64,000 nt of DNA, taken from positions 62,001-126,000 of the forward strand of contig JAKFAO010000008.1 of the NCBI GenBank assembly GCA_021527695.1, given 5' to 3'. Source of the stretch: Naematelia aurantialba. Lineage: Eukaryota > Basidiomycota > Tremellomycetes > Tremellales > Naemateliaceae. This document shows positions 1 to 12,400 of this stretch, piece by piece; position 1 is the stretch's first letter, and every line of letters starts with the position of its first letter. The translations under genes were made by a program, and so were the position numbers. Under the pieces are notes generated by a model, which made no database searches, was not told the origin of the DNA, and saw only the letters and a list, made by a program, of their open reading frames with translations.

Positions 1-14
1 CGTCGTACATTCCC

Positions 15-2857
15 ATGCCGGACCGATCGCCCAAGTCCAACCCCCTCCAGTTGCCGGCGGGACACCCCTTCTTTACCTCGGCGTCCTCGCCGTCGCAGGC
101 GAATTTCGACAGGGACCGGGACTCCCCCCTCACGCCCGGCACGACGCGTATGGAGGAAGAGCTCTTCTTCTCCCCGCCTCGCGGACCGGTGCCCCCTCGC
201 CGCAGCCCCAGCAAGGCGAGAGGCGCGCCTAACAGAGTCAAAGGGACGCAGTTGGAGTATTTTGCGCCCAATCTCGGCCAAGGCAACAAGAGCCCTCCTG
301 CCTCTCCCGTGGTGGCCCAGGACCAAGAGTGGCATCCTCTCGGCCCCACCAGCCCACCTGCGATCGATGAGGAGACGCAAACAAGCGGGGCACAAGCAGC
401 GGCTACCAATGGCCATGGCCTTGGCGAAATGCTCGTCGATCAGGTCGACCCGATGCGGCCCAACACATTCCACGGCCTCAACATCAATCTGAACCTCGGC
501 GAGCCCATCTCAATCAGCCACGTCGATGACCCCGACGCAGCCGGCTCAAAGGGCGGCCCAGACACGGATACCACTCCGTCCACTCCAACTTCCGATGCGT
601 CGCAGCTGGCGCCAGCAGAGATCTTTCCGATGCCCAATGGGTTCCACTACAAACCGTCCGTCGAGAAAAACTTGCCACCTCTCCCCAAAGATGCCACACC
701 TCCTCTTGGCCATAGCCACGCAAGGCTCCCAACCAGCTCCACAAGTTCCACATCTGGGCCGACGACACCGCGCGAGAAACATCAAGGGATAGAATACCAT
801 CCGCCACCCCGACCCCGTGCTCCTCGCTTCCACAAGTCCAAAGACGGCCAGAACGGCAAGGCTCGGGCCACCTCATCTTCCAGACGTCCTACACCGAATC
901 CCACCCGCTCTGCTACTCCTGCGGCAACAAGCAAGGCGGTGGACGAAGATGACGACGAATTCTCGGTCGATAGGCTACCCTCACGTCGCAATTTGTTGGA
1001 AGTGAGCACCATGTTTCTGCGGGACGAGGACGGTCAGCTCGTCTGCTTTGGTGAACTCTTCCCTCCTTCCCCACCTCCCGCGTCGGGTGCGGCCAAGGAC
1101 CCAGCTACGCCAACTCCAGAGGCAACGCCTATGACCTTGGCGGCCTCGTCTTCCTCGCGGCCGTCGACACCGACGGCGAAATCAAAGTCAAAGTCGAATC
1201 TAAAGTGGGGCGCCGAGGTCTCACGACCGCCGCCAAATTGGCGCAAAACGGTCGTCTTCTTCATCAGACACTTCTGGTGCGGCCAGTGCCAGGACTTTAC
1301 GTTCGCCTCGGTCTCGTTACTCGACAAGGCCGAGCTGGACAGAAACGGTATTCGGGTCGTGGTCATCTCCAATGGCAGCTGGAAGATCATCAAGAGTTAT
1401 CGCAAGTTGTTCAACTGCGAGTTCCAGGTGCTGGTCGACGTGCCCACGAAACTGTATCACCTCATGGGGTGAGTGTGCGGGTATCTCTGGCCTCCCCTAT
1501 GGAGCTCGCTTTCTCGCGGTCCTCTCTCCTCCCGCCAACCACACTATGTTGTCGTACAAGCCCTGTCGCGCTCGTCCATTGTTGCCAACTGTCAGAGCTG
1601 ACTGTGCGCAGCATGACGAAAATGACCAACGCCAAAGGACCCATGTTCAAAGGTCGCGCGGCCTACCACCAGCGTCCTGTTCCGACCCAGATACTGCACG
1701 GTTTATCAGTAAGTCGACGCCACGTTATTCTTCAGCGTCCATGGCCATTTGCCCGCCCTCGTATACCAGATTAGAGGCATCGACTGACGCCTCAGAATGC
1801 GCTCAAGATGCCGTTGGCGGATCCCGGCAAACTGGGGCAGCTGGGTGGCGAGTTCATCCTTGGCCATGGAAATACATGCGAGTTTGCACATCGCATGACG
1901 AATACTTCCAGTGAGTTTGAGCGTGATATTCTCCGTCTTGGTCTGGCCTTGGTTTTTGTTTGGCTTGGTCTTGATCCGGGCGTCTGTTGGTTTTCCGTGT
2001 TGTAGTTCTGCTGGGTTTCGTTCAACTTGGGTCGGGCTGACTTTGCAGACCACATGGAAGCACCCGATGTGTTGCGCGTCGCGGGCGTCAGCCACCCCAC
2101 CAAGACCGAGATCGTGCAGCTTGGCCTCGAGGTCGAGCAGCGCGCCGAGCTGGAGCGGCTGCACGGCGAGATGAGGGCGTGGAACGAGCAGAGGCAGACC
2201 GAGCTGGAGCGGTGGGTGGCTTCGCTGCTCGTCCTTCTCCTCCTTCTCCTCTGCCCTTCTCTCCTCTTCTCTCATTCTGACCTTGACCTTCTCTCCGTCT
2301 CACCTTCTCTCCTTTCTCCTTCTCTCCTTCTCTCCTTCTCTCCTTCTCTCCTTCTCTCCTTCTCTCCTTCTCTCCTTCTCTCCTTCTCTCCTTCTCTCCT
2401 TCTCTCCTTCTCTCCTTCTCTCCTCCTCTATACTCTTATCTTCTCCCTGTCCTTCTTTCGTTCCATTTCCTTCAAATGGACGTCCAATCCCTCCTTGTCT
2501 CCCGTCATCCCCACACCAACCAACTGACGCAAACGCAGGATCCGACAACGCAAAGCCGCGCGCCGGGGAGAGGTCTACGTCCCTGGCCAGCTCGACGACG
2601 CCGACGGAATGGACGACGACGGGATGGTCGACTACGCCAACCTCGACGGAGACGACGACGGACTCGCAGAGTTCAATATCGTCGGGCACCCGTTCGAAGG
2701 CGTGGCGGCTGGGTCCGAGGGCGTCGAAGAGCGGTTCAGGCGGATCATGCTGGAAGAGCAGACGGAGAGGACGAGGAAGATAGAGCACGCAAGGACGGTC
2801 GAGCTCGCAGAAACCCCCGCGAGGGGGAACGGAAATCTCCGTGTCGAGGTTGCGTGA
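15..2857 (+). CDS. PRXL2/AhpC-TSA_2-type thioredoxin-fold protein
   Basis: Five exons are read. The first runs from the ATG at 15 to 1472 and later exons end at the stop at 2857. The first ~400 residues are Ser/Pro/Thr-rich and look disordered. They are followed by a thioredoxin-like domain: a hydrophobic strand, then FWCGQCQDF with a CxxC pair, then a helix and VVVISNGS. The fold continues after the first intron (TKMTNAKGPMFKGRAAYH) and the next exon (GGEFILGHGNTCEFAHRM). This matches the peroxiredoxin-like-2 family, in which CxxC is the presumed redox centre; substrates are not established. The C-terminus has a charged helix and an acidic Asp-rich tail. The fourth intron holds an octamer microsatellite. 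An exon upstream of position 15 cannot be excluded. The family call is fairly safe; any biological role is unknown. Confidence 0.75.
2312..2424. repeat. CCTTCTCT octanucleotide microsatellite in an intron
   Basis: About fourteen near-perfect head-to-tail copies of the 8-bp pyrimidine unit CCTTCTCT lie within the fourth intron of the PRXL2-like gene. The tract lies just before the last exon and makes this intron much longer than its neighbours. Confidence 0.9.
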
Positions 2858-3057
2858 GGCTCGCGATAACGTCTTCATCTCAAGGTGATCAGGAGCATCA
2901 AGGGCTTGATCTGAATCTCTGTGTGGCGGCAGTGCGAATTTCTCGTACAATATTTTAATAGTCCTAATCGTGATCATGAACTAGGTTACATCTTGCACAC
3001 CAAATTTTTGGGAGATATCCATCTGCCATACTGTACATCGACACAGATGGCGGCCGA

Positions 3058-3310
3058 TGCTACAGTCCGACGTTTCGCCTTGCTTACTAGAGCGCTACAG
3101 TCTGACGTCCGCCATGACTTAGTAGGCGCTACAGGCCGACGAGCGCTACAAGCCGACGTCGCTGATGCTTACTAGAGACCTAAAGAGCTGATGTCGCCGT
3201 TGCTCATTAGAGCGCTACAGGCCGGAGTCCGCTCTTGATTACTATAGCGCTACAGTCTGACGTCCGCTACTGCTTATTGTAGCGTTATAGTCTGACGTCA
3301 CCGTTGCACG
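3058..3310. repeat. Degenerate ~35-bp minisatellite
   Basis: About eight imperfect tandem copies of a unit resembling AGCGCTACAGTCTGACGTCC followed by GCT..TGCTTACTAG lie between the convergent 3' ends of the PRXL2-like gene and the amylase. Some copies are truncated, for example near 3125-3145. The core GCGCTACAG..TGACGTC recurs with substitutions. No coding potential is conserved across copies. Confidence 0.8.
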
Positions 3311-3345
3311 CTCAGTGGCCTCTCATGGTCCAGCACGAGGCTGCG

Positions 3346-5915
3346 CTACAGCCCATCCCTCGCTTTCGAGCCGCCCGCACCGCCGGCAAAGAAGCTCATG
3401 ACTCTGTCCAGCGACCCGCGCTTCCAGTGCGCACTGCGCGGACTGCCGGGGCTGCTGGGCCCCGACTTCGTTCCGGCGCCAATATCGATACGCATCGGCG
3501 TCGCTGCCCACGCGTCCGTGCTGGCCGGATCGCGATGCAGCGACAGGGGCAGAAACACCCTCGGCTCGCCCGCCACGAGCGGCACCGTCAGTCCGCCGCG
3601 CGGATCGGTCGACAGGATCTGGCCGGACACGACATCGATGAGCGGCAAGAGCGGCTTGTAACCTGTCTGCGACGGGGCAACGTACACTCCCACGGCGGCG
3701 ACTGCCGAGCCACTGTTGGTGAATACCGAGAGAAGCGGCGGCTTGGACAATGCCAGCGTGTGATTCGTGACTTGGTGCGGACGGCAGAGGGTCGTCAAGT
3801 AGGCAGGGTGCGAGGTAATAGCGGTTCGACGAGCTTGGTTGAGGATCTTGAACAGTTGATACATTGCCTGCGCGGACTTAGTCAGCTTTATGTAGTGCAA
3901 GCGGCGAGGACGCGCAGCTACGAAGAACAGGATACTGGACAGGAATGACTTGCCATATCAGGGTCGTATCCGTGCAGCCATATCGCCTCGCGGTTGTATG
4001 GATCGTGCCCTCCAGTCAAACCCTGACAGCTTAGTGATGCGGCGTGAATCATTTCGGCGCACTCACATGCTCTTGACCCATGTACACGATCGGGAAACCA
4101 TCGTACACAAACGGGAAGACAGCAGCGTTCCTGACGAGCTGCCCTAATGAGCTGCCGCACGACAAGCACTACGGAGAGACTCGAGACCCAAAAAACGCAC
4201 CCCTGGGTCGCCGACTTCTCCTGCGAACCTCGGAAAATCGTGATTGCTTCGCGATCAGTGCTGTCGAGACCTGGGGAATGTACAGCCACTCACTCCAAGA
4301 AAGACCCAAGAGCAGTGGGGTCGGGTAGCAGCCTATGCACCTTGCCGATCATGTCGACCAGCTCTGACATTGTCCGTGTGGTGTCCATGAACGTGGTTCT
4401 ACACATGTCAGCTACAGACCGCCTTATGGGCGTTGTTTCCGAACTTGATATGCCAATACGTCGCGTAATCGAGCAAGCTACCCATCGCCTCTCTCTGATA
4501 CGGGGCCAGGTACACGGGATCTATCCGGTATCAGCACGCACACCATCGGCCGTGATGTCAGAGAGTAAGGGACGACACCGACCCCCATGCAGCACCTCAC
4601 CCATGCCCACCACGCCGGCGCTGCGCACAAAGTCTGGCCAAAAGTTTTTGCGAATGTGCTTGACCGTGTCGACGCGTATTGCGTCAATGTGATACGTCTC
4701 GACGAGGGATGTGATCCACGCGTGCAGCGTCCGTACGACGCGTGGAGACTCGGTGTTCAGGTCGGGCATCTGGTCGGCCAGCCAGCCTGGAGAGCGGGAG
4801 ACGGGCGGTCGTGGATTGATCAACGAGATGATGGCATCAAAGGCATGTGAGTGATCAGTCGGGCATCAAGGCAGCGGGACCAGGCACGGAGAGCAAAGCA
4901 TCTCGATGAGCAGCAGCTAAACGTCAATCTCGAAGACGGCAGCTCACACTGCTCAGTCCGCTCCTGGTCATTGTAGTCCGGCAAACAGTACTGATGGAAA
5001 TCTGCAGGCGAATCAAACGGCCCGTAGAAGCTAGAAGGCAGAAAGTCGTTCCGTGAGTGAGCGCCGACATGATTTGCAACCTATCTCGTCAGCGATCAGC
5101 AAGGCAGCGAGCCGAGTCGCTCAGAGAGGGGTGATCGGCTTCAGAGGCGTCTGGCGGTGCTTGGGGATCTGGGGCATAGGTCGTGCATTGAAATGATAAC
5201 AGACGTGGGCAGGGTGGTAGGGCTGAAGGTGGACAACTACCACGTCGACCATGAGATACATCCCGCGAGCGTGTAGCGCCGCCGAGAGATCTTTTAGGTC
5301 TTGCGAGGTGCCAAAATGCAAGTTTGGCTCTGCAGCCTTGTCAGCAATGTGAACCAGCAACATTGGTCGCGGCTCGTACTGCGTATATCTGCGGCCCAGT
5401 AGCCTGTCTCCTTTAGTACATACAGCATTCACAAGCTCGCGAGACTCACCGTGGTAGCCACCGCCTTGCGACGGGGTGTCCTCTATGTTTTCTACTACGG
5501 GCGAGATCCAGACTGCGTATAATAAGCTCTGCAGCAAGCCAGTACATTCCGATTCCTGTGAGAGGGCAATACCAGACAGAGAAGGTCGGCATGACAGACC
5601 TAGTGACCGTAGACAAAGCAGCCGCACAAGCATGCTGCACAGGCGACCAGGGATGGGGAAGATGCAAGGGAACCATTGGGACGTACCGGTATCGAACCCC
5701 ATACCCTGTATATAGTCCAGCCTCTGCTCTATTCCCTTCCAAGTCCCACCGCAGTACCGCCTCGGCTCGAGCTCGCAGGATGTAACGAGCCCGTCGTCTC
5801 GCGCAAATCGATCAGTGAGGACCTGGTAGATGGACCGATGCCGCAGTCCAGCCAGGTCCAGCGCCAACAGCGATGGCACCAGCCCCAGAACGCACGACAA
5901 CTGCAGCAGCAGCAT
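3346..5915 (-). CDS. Secreted alpha-amylase, glycoside hydrolase family 13
   Basis: The multi-exon minus-strand gene starts at the ATG at 5915 with a hydrophobic signal peptide ([17 protein letters not shown]). It continues with the fungal amylase start [12 protein letters not shown] and [20 protein letters not shown]. All GH13 blocks are present once introns are removed: a VDVVV..NHVG block (5240-5075), the nucleophile Asp in [11 protein letters not shown] (~4690), the acid/base Glu in GMGEVLHG (~4590), and an NHDFPRF block near 4235 with the third catalytic Asp. The NHD block becomes readable only with an intron ending in ..GCGAAG just before it. A C-terminal beta-domain follows and the stop is at 3346. 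It should hydrolyse alpha-1,4-glucan outside the cell. No starch-binding domain is seen. Exon borders near 4180-4330 and 5060-5250 are the least certain. Confidence 0.88.
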
Positions 5916-6307
5916 CGCGGCAGCTGGTTGTCGCGTCGCTGGTCACTCTGCGTGGTATGTGCGCGCAGTGAGCAGTCTCGAGTCCTATCTCATGATGCTG
6001 TGAAGCTGTTCGCAAATCGCTGGACGCGTTCTATTTTATTTTTGGCCAGACAGCAGTTTGTAATCCCTCGAGTGAGTGCCGCACAAGCGGAGCGACTCTC
6101 AAATGCATGACATGCAATCATTGTGCCCCAGTATCATTTGCTGATCACAAATCTCAGCATGTGCGCGCACGCTCAACAGATCAGGCAACGATTGGAACGA
6201 TCAACCAATGCACCAACCCCGATACATCGCGAGCGTCAGGATGCCGCACAGCTCACCGCTGCCTATCGGGGGATAATCTCGCTATGCCTGCATGTACATG
6301 GGGTAAT
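5916..6307. other. Intergenic, amylase upstream region
   Basis: This is the 392-bp 5' flank of the amylase (minus strand) and the 3' flank of the proteasome beta7 gene. I see no gene, clear TATA box or repeat. Confidence 0.6.
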
Positions 6308-7559
6308 CTACTGTTGCTGAGCTCCATATCCCCTCAGGCCCTCTGCGAATCCCCAATCTGTCTCTGAGCTCTTCGAGTCGGAGATTGTGACCCCTGCTAC
6401 AGTGATCGTAGCGATTTGGTACTGCGGTCCACATCAGCGTCCATCAATATCCTCACCGACTGATCAGCTCACCTTGTTCAGACTCCGCGCGTCACGGTAG
6501 AAGAGCACCTTCATGCAGTCATCCAAAAGGGCCTCTGCTTCTTCAGCCGTCAAGAGCTCGCCTTTGCCGTCGATCCCGGCTTTCTTCTCGTATGCCTCAC
6601 GCAAGAGTGGTTGCGCAATGTGAGATCCGAAACCCGTCGCCAGTGTCGGAGACGAGTAGGTCGTTCCCAATAGATCAACGTAACCAAGGAAGCTATTCCC
6701 GTTGTCAGCTGACGATGGAACTGTGATTATGAAAGCTGACCTTTCGCCCTTTGTTGCGTCCCAGCCACCGACAAGCACAGCGTTCCAGATGGGGTTGATT
6801 TTGCTACGCCGCGCGTAGAAGAGGTTGGCGAGGAATGTGTAGATTTGCGATGGGTGGAGAGCGGGATGCGAATCGGAAAGTGACAGGGCTTCTTCTTCTC
6901 GCCTGGATTTGTGAACGAGAGCAAGCGAGGTAAGACGGGGGAGAGAATCGCGTGATCAGCACGCTGCCCACTGACAGACCTGGTGGACCTAGGCCCCTTC
7001 AATACTCACAAGAGGCCGTTGAGCTCTTTCTTCAGGTACTGGTAGTCACTCATGTCGCCTGCGACAGCCAGGCAGGTATGATTCCCCAAAGGATGCAGTC
7101 GTTGGATATCCCGGAATCTCGCCAGCGAGCCGTAAGACGCTGTATGTCCAACAATCGGCACAGCAACGAGTTGCACGAGGTAGTAAGATGATTATAGTCA
7201 GGTCAAGTAGTAGCGAGTAGGACGATAGGGCGCAACAGACGCTCGATCAGCTTCATTCTCCACTCACGAGGTGACTGAGCACGCACCAAGATTATCAGCA
7301 GCCAACATCACTCCGTCTTTGAACTTGAGCCCTAGCACGCTCGTACCAGTCACAAGAGGCTGCCTATGTCCGAATCAGCATCGAGACCTCAGTAACGTGG
7401 CGCCTCCCATGCGATGGAACAAGGCCTGACGGATCACACTTACTGTGTATGGGACGTAGGTGCCGAGGCTTGCTGGGTCCTCATGGAATTGGGCGTGGCG
7501 AGAGGGAAGGCGGTGTGGGCGTTGAAGGATTGATGGGGTGTCATGGGGTGACCCCACAT
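6308..7559 (-). CDS. PRE4: 20S proteasome subunit beta type-4 (beta7)
   Basis: Minus-strand gene with about six exons. The ATG at 7559 opens a short propeptide-like region (MWGHPMTPHQSFNAHTAFPL), typical of beta7. Recognisable blocks follow: QPLVTGTSVLGLKFKDGVML (7365-7300), SYGSLARFRDIQRL and GDMSDYQYLK (7140-7020), NPIWNAVLVGGWD (6795-6765), FLGYVDLLGTTYSSPTLATG, and the helix with CMKVLFYRDARSLNK (6530-6475). The last exon encodes YQIATITVAGVTISDS and the stop is at 6308. Beta7 is a non-catalytic ring subunit of the core particle; its C-terminal tail contacts the opposite ring. It lies head-to-tail with the upstream GLTP gene. Confidence 0.92.
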
Positions 7560-8004
7560 TGCTGGGTGCTGGGTGCTTGTTAGTAGGCAATCCACCAGAG
7601 TGCACTTGATAGGCCGACCAAGATGAGGTTACAACGAGGTGCCAGACTTACTTGGTTCATAGCGAGGCCTGTACCCGCGATCCAGTGTAGAGAATGTGGG
7701 CTCCGACTGTCCGGCTTAGTCGCGCAACTCTTACAGGCAAATGAAAGCAACAGAGATGGAACAACAGTCGTCCAGTTGATACGTTGGAAGGAGGTGAACG
7801 AGAGACGCCCCCGCGTCGTCAGGGTCATGACGTGGCACTTTGGGGAATTTGATAACGTGTCGTCCAAGGTGTTCTTCCTCCAATGCCTCCAAGCCAAATG
7901 GCCATGCATACAAATGCCTTCTGTGCACACTGGTTGTGCACAGGGTTACAGTGTCCATCGCCGCCGAATCAGCTAATGACATAGGTAGTCCAGACATCTA
8001 CAAT
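7560..8004. other. Intergenic, PRE4 promoter region
   Basis: 445 bp lie between the GLTP stop and the PRE4 start. The open frames on both strands here lack splice-compatible conserved blocks and are judged spurious. I see no canonical proteasome-associated control element (GGTGGCAAA). Confidence 0.5.
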
Positions 8005-9110
8005 CTAGATCTCGCCGTAGCCGCCTGCTTTGAAGACGCCTTCTTCCTTCTTGACAATGTTTTCGAGCGCTGCGAGCCATTCTTCCAGCTTGGGCATGAC
8101 TACTTCGGATGGCTCGCCTAGCTTGGGGTAGAACGTTGCGCGGTATGGACAGGCTTTCATTGCGAGCTATCCATCCGACGGTTATTTTAATGGGTTGGCG
8201 GGTCACAGGATAAACCACAAGTCATTGCCATGCGTAGACAAAAGAACAAGGGGAGCATGTAGAACAAAGGAGTAAGACAGACGCCCGTCAGCTGTGCGTG
8301 GCCCGTCAAATTACGTTACGCACATAGAACACAGGCCGAATCATCATCCCGTGGAACTTCTTCAGACTCTGTTCGTAGCCCTGAAGACACCTCAGCGCTG
8401 TCGGATCAAATACGCAGGGATGCGCTTACCTTTGTAAAACTGGTCGAGAATTCCTCATCAGGGTTGGAGAGGTTGATACGCAAGCCCAGGGCGGTGAACT
8501 TGAGTCCGCGCAACAGCCACATGAGCCCCGACGTCGTTGTGCGATCCTTAGCAACCGGATGGGACGTCTTGTCGTGCGCCAAGAGGGACTCTAGTGTCTG
8601 TGCCGAGTCTGGATTTGCGGCGAGGTATAATCGTACTTTCTAAACAGCTCTCAGTTAGAGTAGCATTGAGACGTGATACGACGCGCGGTGACTCACCGCG
8701 ATGTTCCCAGTGAGATCATTCTGGACAACGGTGAATGCTGGGTTCCCAAAGAGACCTAGCGCAGCAGGTCAGCATGTGTAGAGAGATGGAGATGGGGCAT
8801 ACCAAAGATCTTGACGAGATTCTCTGAAGCTTCACAGAAATCGGCCGTATCTACGCCCGCTTCGGTGATTGGGACATCCACATACGACTGCGCAGATCAG
8901 CACGGTATATAAGGACAGGATCGCCAGAGGTGCAGGACTCCAGCCACCAGAGTTGAGCCGAGGTTTGAGTGTTGGAAACCGTATGCAGGATCCTCGTCTG
9001 GATTTTCACAATGGGCGGCCACGCTGTACACCACTTGACCCACGCCCCAAATCACGCTCGACGCTGGCATTTACCTTTGTGATGGTCTCAAAGAACTGTG
9101 GCTCGGGCAT
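8005..9110 (-). CDS. Glycolipid transfer protein (GLTP/HET-C2 domain)
   Basis: The ATG at 9110 starts a 12-residue exon (MPEPQFFETITK). The following exons read SYVDVPITEAGVDTADFCEA, then LFGNPAFTVVQNDLTGNI (8755-8700), then GLMWLLRGLKFTALGLRINL (8545-8480) and MKACPYRATFYPKLG (8160-8105), with the stop at 8005. This is the whole ~200-residue all-helical GLTP fold. The Asp-Leu-Thr-Gly-Asn motif (DLTGNI) is the conserved sugar-headgroup site of the family, and WLLRGL carries conserved helix residues. It should move glycosphingolipids between membranes from the cytosol. It shares a 336-bp divergent promoter interval with condensin subunit 1. Confidence 0.92.
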
Positions 9111-9446
9111 TTTGGCTATTTAATGTGCGATACAAGCGAGCGATGGTGGTGTACAGGCGCTGTTATGACCTGGAAATCGGGCTGAAATGACTGACAAGGA
9201 GCGAGGGATAGCTATTGAAATGCAGAGCAGAGCAAGAATAGAGTGATACGCAGGGCTTGACCACTTCCGGTTGCAGCTTTGGAACGTGGCGCGCGTGGGA
9301 TCCACAAAGTGGGGGGATTTAATAGATTATCCCTATAAAATCAATCCACGTGGCTCTGCCCCAGCGCGTTGTTCGAAACAAATAAAGCGCGTCGACTCGT
9401 TGGCCCCTTCAATAGGCTGCTGCTCTCTTTGTAGACCTCTGACGAC
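9111..9446. promoter_or_regulatory. Divergent promoter interval, GLTP / condensin
   Basis: 336 bp between two divergent ATGs. It contains AT-rich stretches (9318-9335 and 9375-9390), but I cannot assign a specific binding site. Confidence 0.4.
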
Positions 9447-12400
9447 ATGTCGGACGCCTTCAACCTGCAAGAGGAGCTCCTATCGCTCGCATCAGATCCG
9501 GCACTGTACAATGTACCCAATGAGATTGATATCTCGGCGCTCTCAGAGTCAGAAGTGGATGCGCACCTCTCTTCCGCCATTGAATCCGTCGTTTCCGATC
9601 CCGACTCGATCCTGCATTCCGCCCCAGCGACTCTTGACGTCTTCCGCTCAATCCTCAAGCATGCCGATAGTCCTTCTGTAGGCGTTACAGTACTCGTCAA
9701 GACTCTCGATGCGGTGACGTCGTCATTGTCCCAGCACACGGCGGCTGTCTTGGCCATGTCAAACTTCTCCCAAGAGGACATGGACGCACCACTGGTGCAC
9801 AAGGGTCCTCTGGAAGTCTGGGCATTCCTCCTCCAGTGGTTTGTCTCAGTCGCGGAACGCGGTGCAGGTCGAACAGCCGGGGAGAGTCAAGCGACAAAGA
9901 CCAAGGGCAAGAAGAAAGCTCCATCGTCCAACACAGGATTTGTGTGGGCTGACCATCTTCCCGGCGTCCTCGTAACCATGCACAAATGCTTGCGACTCCC
10001 TACCTCGCGTATCTGGCGAACGACATCGGAGCGTGAAGCTTTCATCTCCTGTTTCGTCAAGCCAGCGTACCAGCTGTGCGAGGTCGAGGCTTACCTCAAA
10101 TCCCAGGAAATCCGTCTCGGGATATACAAGGTCATCTGCCTCGCCGTCAAGTTCCACTCGCACGCTTTCGGAGCTCAGACGTCGATCATGCAGAACATCA
10201 CCTATTTCGAGCACTTGTCAGAACCCATGGCGGAATTATTGGCGATCCTGGAAAAAGAATTCGACTATGCTCAATTGGGCGAAGAGGTGCTCCGGGATGT
10301 GGCTGGAAAAACCTTTGCGCACAACGACGTCAAGGGGCCCAGGAGTTTCAGCAGGTTCCTCGTCCGCCTGGCTGAACTGTCCCCCAGGATGGTCAACAAG
10401 CAGATGAGTCTCCTGCTGGCGCATTTGGAAAGCGAGGTACGCTGAGCTTGTAATATCTGGTGATGTAGGCTGACATCCCCAGGCCCACCCCATGCGAATG
10501 GCTCTGATCGAAATCATCGGGCTCTTGATCACTGACATCTCCAACTCGGACGAGGGTGACGAGGAACAGAAGAAGAAACAGATTAAACGCTTTTTCGAGC
10601 TTCTGATGGAAAGATATCTTGATTTGAATTCTTATGTCCGGTCTAAAGTGCTCACTACAATCATCAAGCTCTGCGAGTCAGTCAGCTCGTGTCAAAGTGA
10701 TTATTCAACTGACCCTTTTCTTCAGTCTCCCGACCAAATTCCCGAAGCAACGGGTGCAAATCACAGACCTCACAGTCCGCACTCTCGAAGACAAGACATC
10801 GTCTGCTCGGCGATATTCTATCCAGCTCCTTACCCGACTTCTCGAGACCCATCCTTTTGGTGCACTGCATGGCGGCACGCTGAATCTAGACGAGTGGCAA
10901 GAACGATACGACAAGATTGCTGAAGAACTTGCCAAAGTAGACACTATTGAGATGGAAAAGGCCCGTCGTGATGCGGGCTTAGAAGACGAGGAGGCCGACG
11001 AACAGGAGCTGCCGGAGGAGCAGGAGGAACAAGAAGAACAAGAGGAGCGGGAGGAGCAAGAGGAGGCTGATGGTCCTGATTCTGCGCCAAAGGCCAAACC
11101 AAAGAAGCCGAGAATATCCTCGGCTGAGCTTGCAGCAGTGTCTCAAGAGGTGTCAACATTGGATCCTGCTTTGATCACCAAACTCAGGCTCACCAAAAAG
11201 TACTACTCGGACGCTCTGCGCTTCATCAACCAGCTAGAATCGGCGATACCTACCTTGTGCCAGCTGCTCGTCTCGACGACCAAGTCTGAAGTCTTGGAAG
11301 CGATGCGGTTCTTCCGCACAGCATACGAGTACAACCTCGCCGGTGCCGAAGGCGGCATCAAGACCATGCTTCATCTGATCTGGACCAAGGACAACAATGC
11401 AACAGGAAACGCCGAAGAAGGCATCGACGGGAGAGGTGTAAGGGCGGTCATGGTGGAGATATACCGGAGCCTGTACTTTGACGTCGTACCTGATTTGGCG
11501 CCGAAGCAACAGGTCAACAGGATCGCGAAGAATATGATCGAGTAAGCATAAAAAAGAGACAAAACTGATCGCAGGCGGACTTACGGCGCGACTCTGGCGG
11601 AATTGACGAGCTTGGAGGAACTCATGCGTACGATGATGCTGGACAATGGCGTCCATGGAGACGTTGTGAACAAGCTTTGGCAAGTATATAGTGAATTCCA
11701 TTCCCGTTTCCCTGTGAGCTGTTGCTTACTTGGCGCGCGTAGGTACCGATCAAGAGATCCCAAAACCACAACGTCAGGGCGCTATCATCATTCTCGGCAT
11801 GCTGGCCCTCGCGAGGCGTGAGGTTGTGACTGAACGAGTTGAGAGTCTGCTCAAAATTGGACTGGGCAACTTTGGAATGGTAGGTACCTAAGGGAGACGG
11901 AGCTGACAAAAGCACGATCTGGTTCTTGCGCGATACACCTGTATTGCCTTGCAGCGACTCGGGGGCAGCGCGAAGAAGGTCAAAGGTGAGTGCTTGACTT
12001 TGTCCTTCTGACGGGCAGGGTCTCTGGCGGATAAGACCATGCGATTGCCCATGAGCAATCCGATATTCATCAAGCTGCAAGAGATGGTAGAGAATGCGCC
12101 TAAATCCGCTCAATGGTATGTCCGAAATGCTTATTTTACTTCTTGATTCTAACTTCTCCCAGGTTTGGTATGGCGGAACAAGCGATCAACACCATCTACC
12201 TGCTAGGAGAACAGCCGGACTCTCTCTGCAGTGAACTCATCAAGAACCTCACAGCCCGGGTCTTTGACAAACCGTCCTCCTCTCAGCTTCCGCCTACGGG
12301 AGACGACATCCGAGATGACACGACTGATGTGCCAGCCAGCCCGGTGCAGTCTCCGTCGAAAGAAGGCAGTCTGCCGAGGTCCTCTTCGATGAACGACGTC

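Noticed and set aside
3058..3310. Tandem units that might suggest a CRISPR array
   Set aside because: Units are degenerate and contiguous, without unique spacers between identical repeats, and the host is a eukaryote.
4180..4330. Apparent frameshift or missing catalytic block in the alpha-amylase
   Set aside because: An intron ending ..GCGAAG before 4245 restores the NHD..PRF block in frame, so the gene looks intact here.
7623..7997. Overlapping open frames on both strands between GLTP and PRE4
   Set aside because: No conserved blocks, no consistent splice sites, and they overlap each other; they fit promoter sequence.
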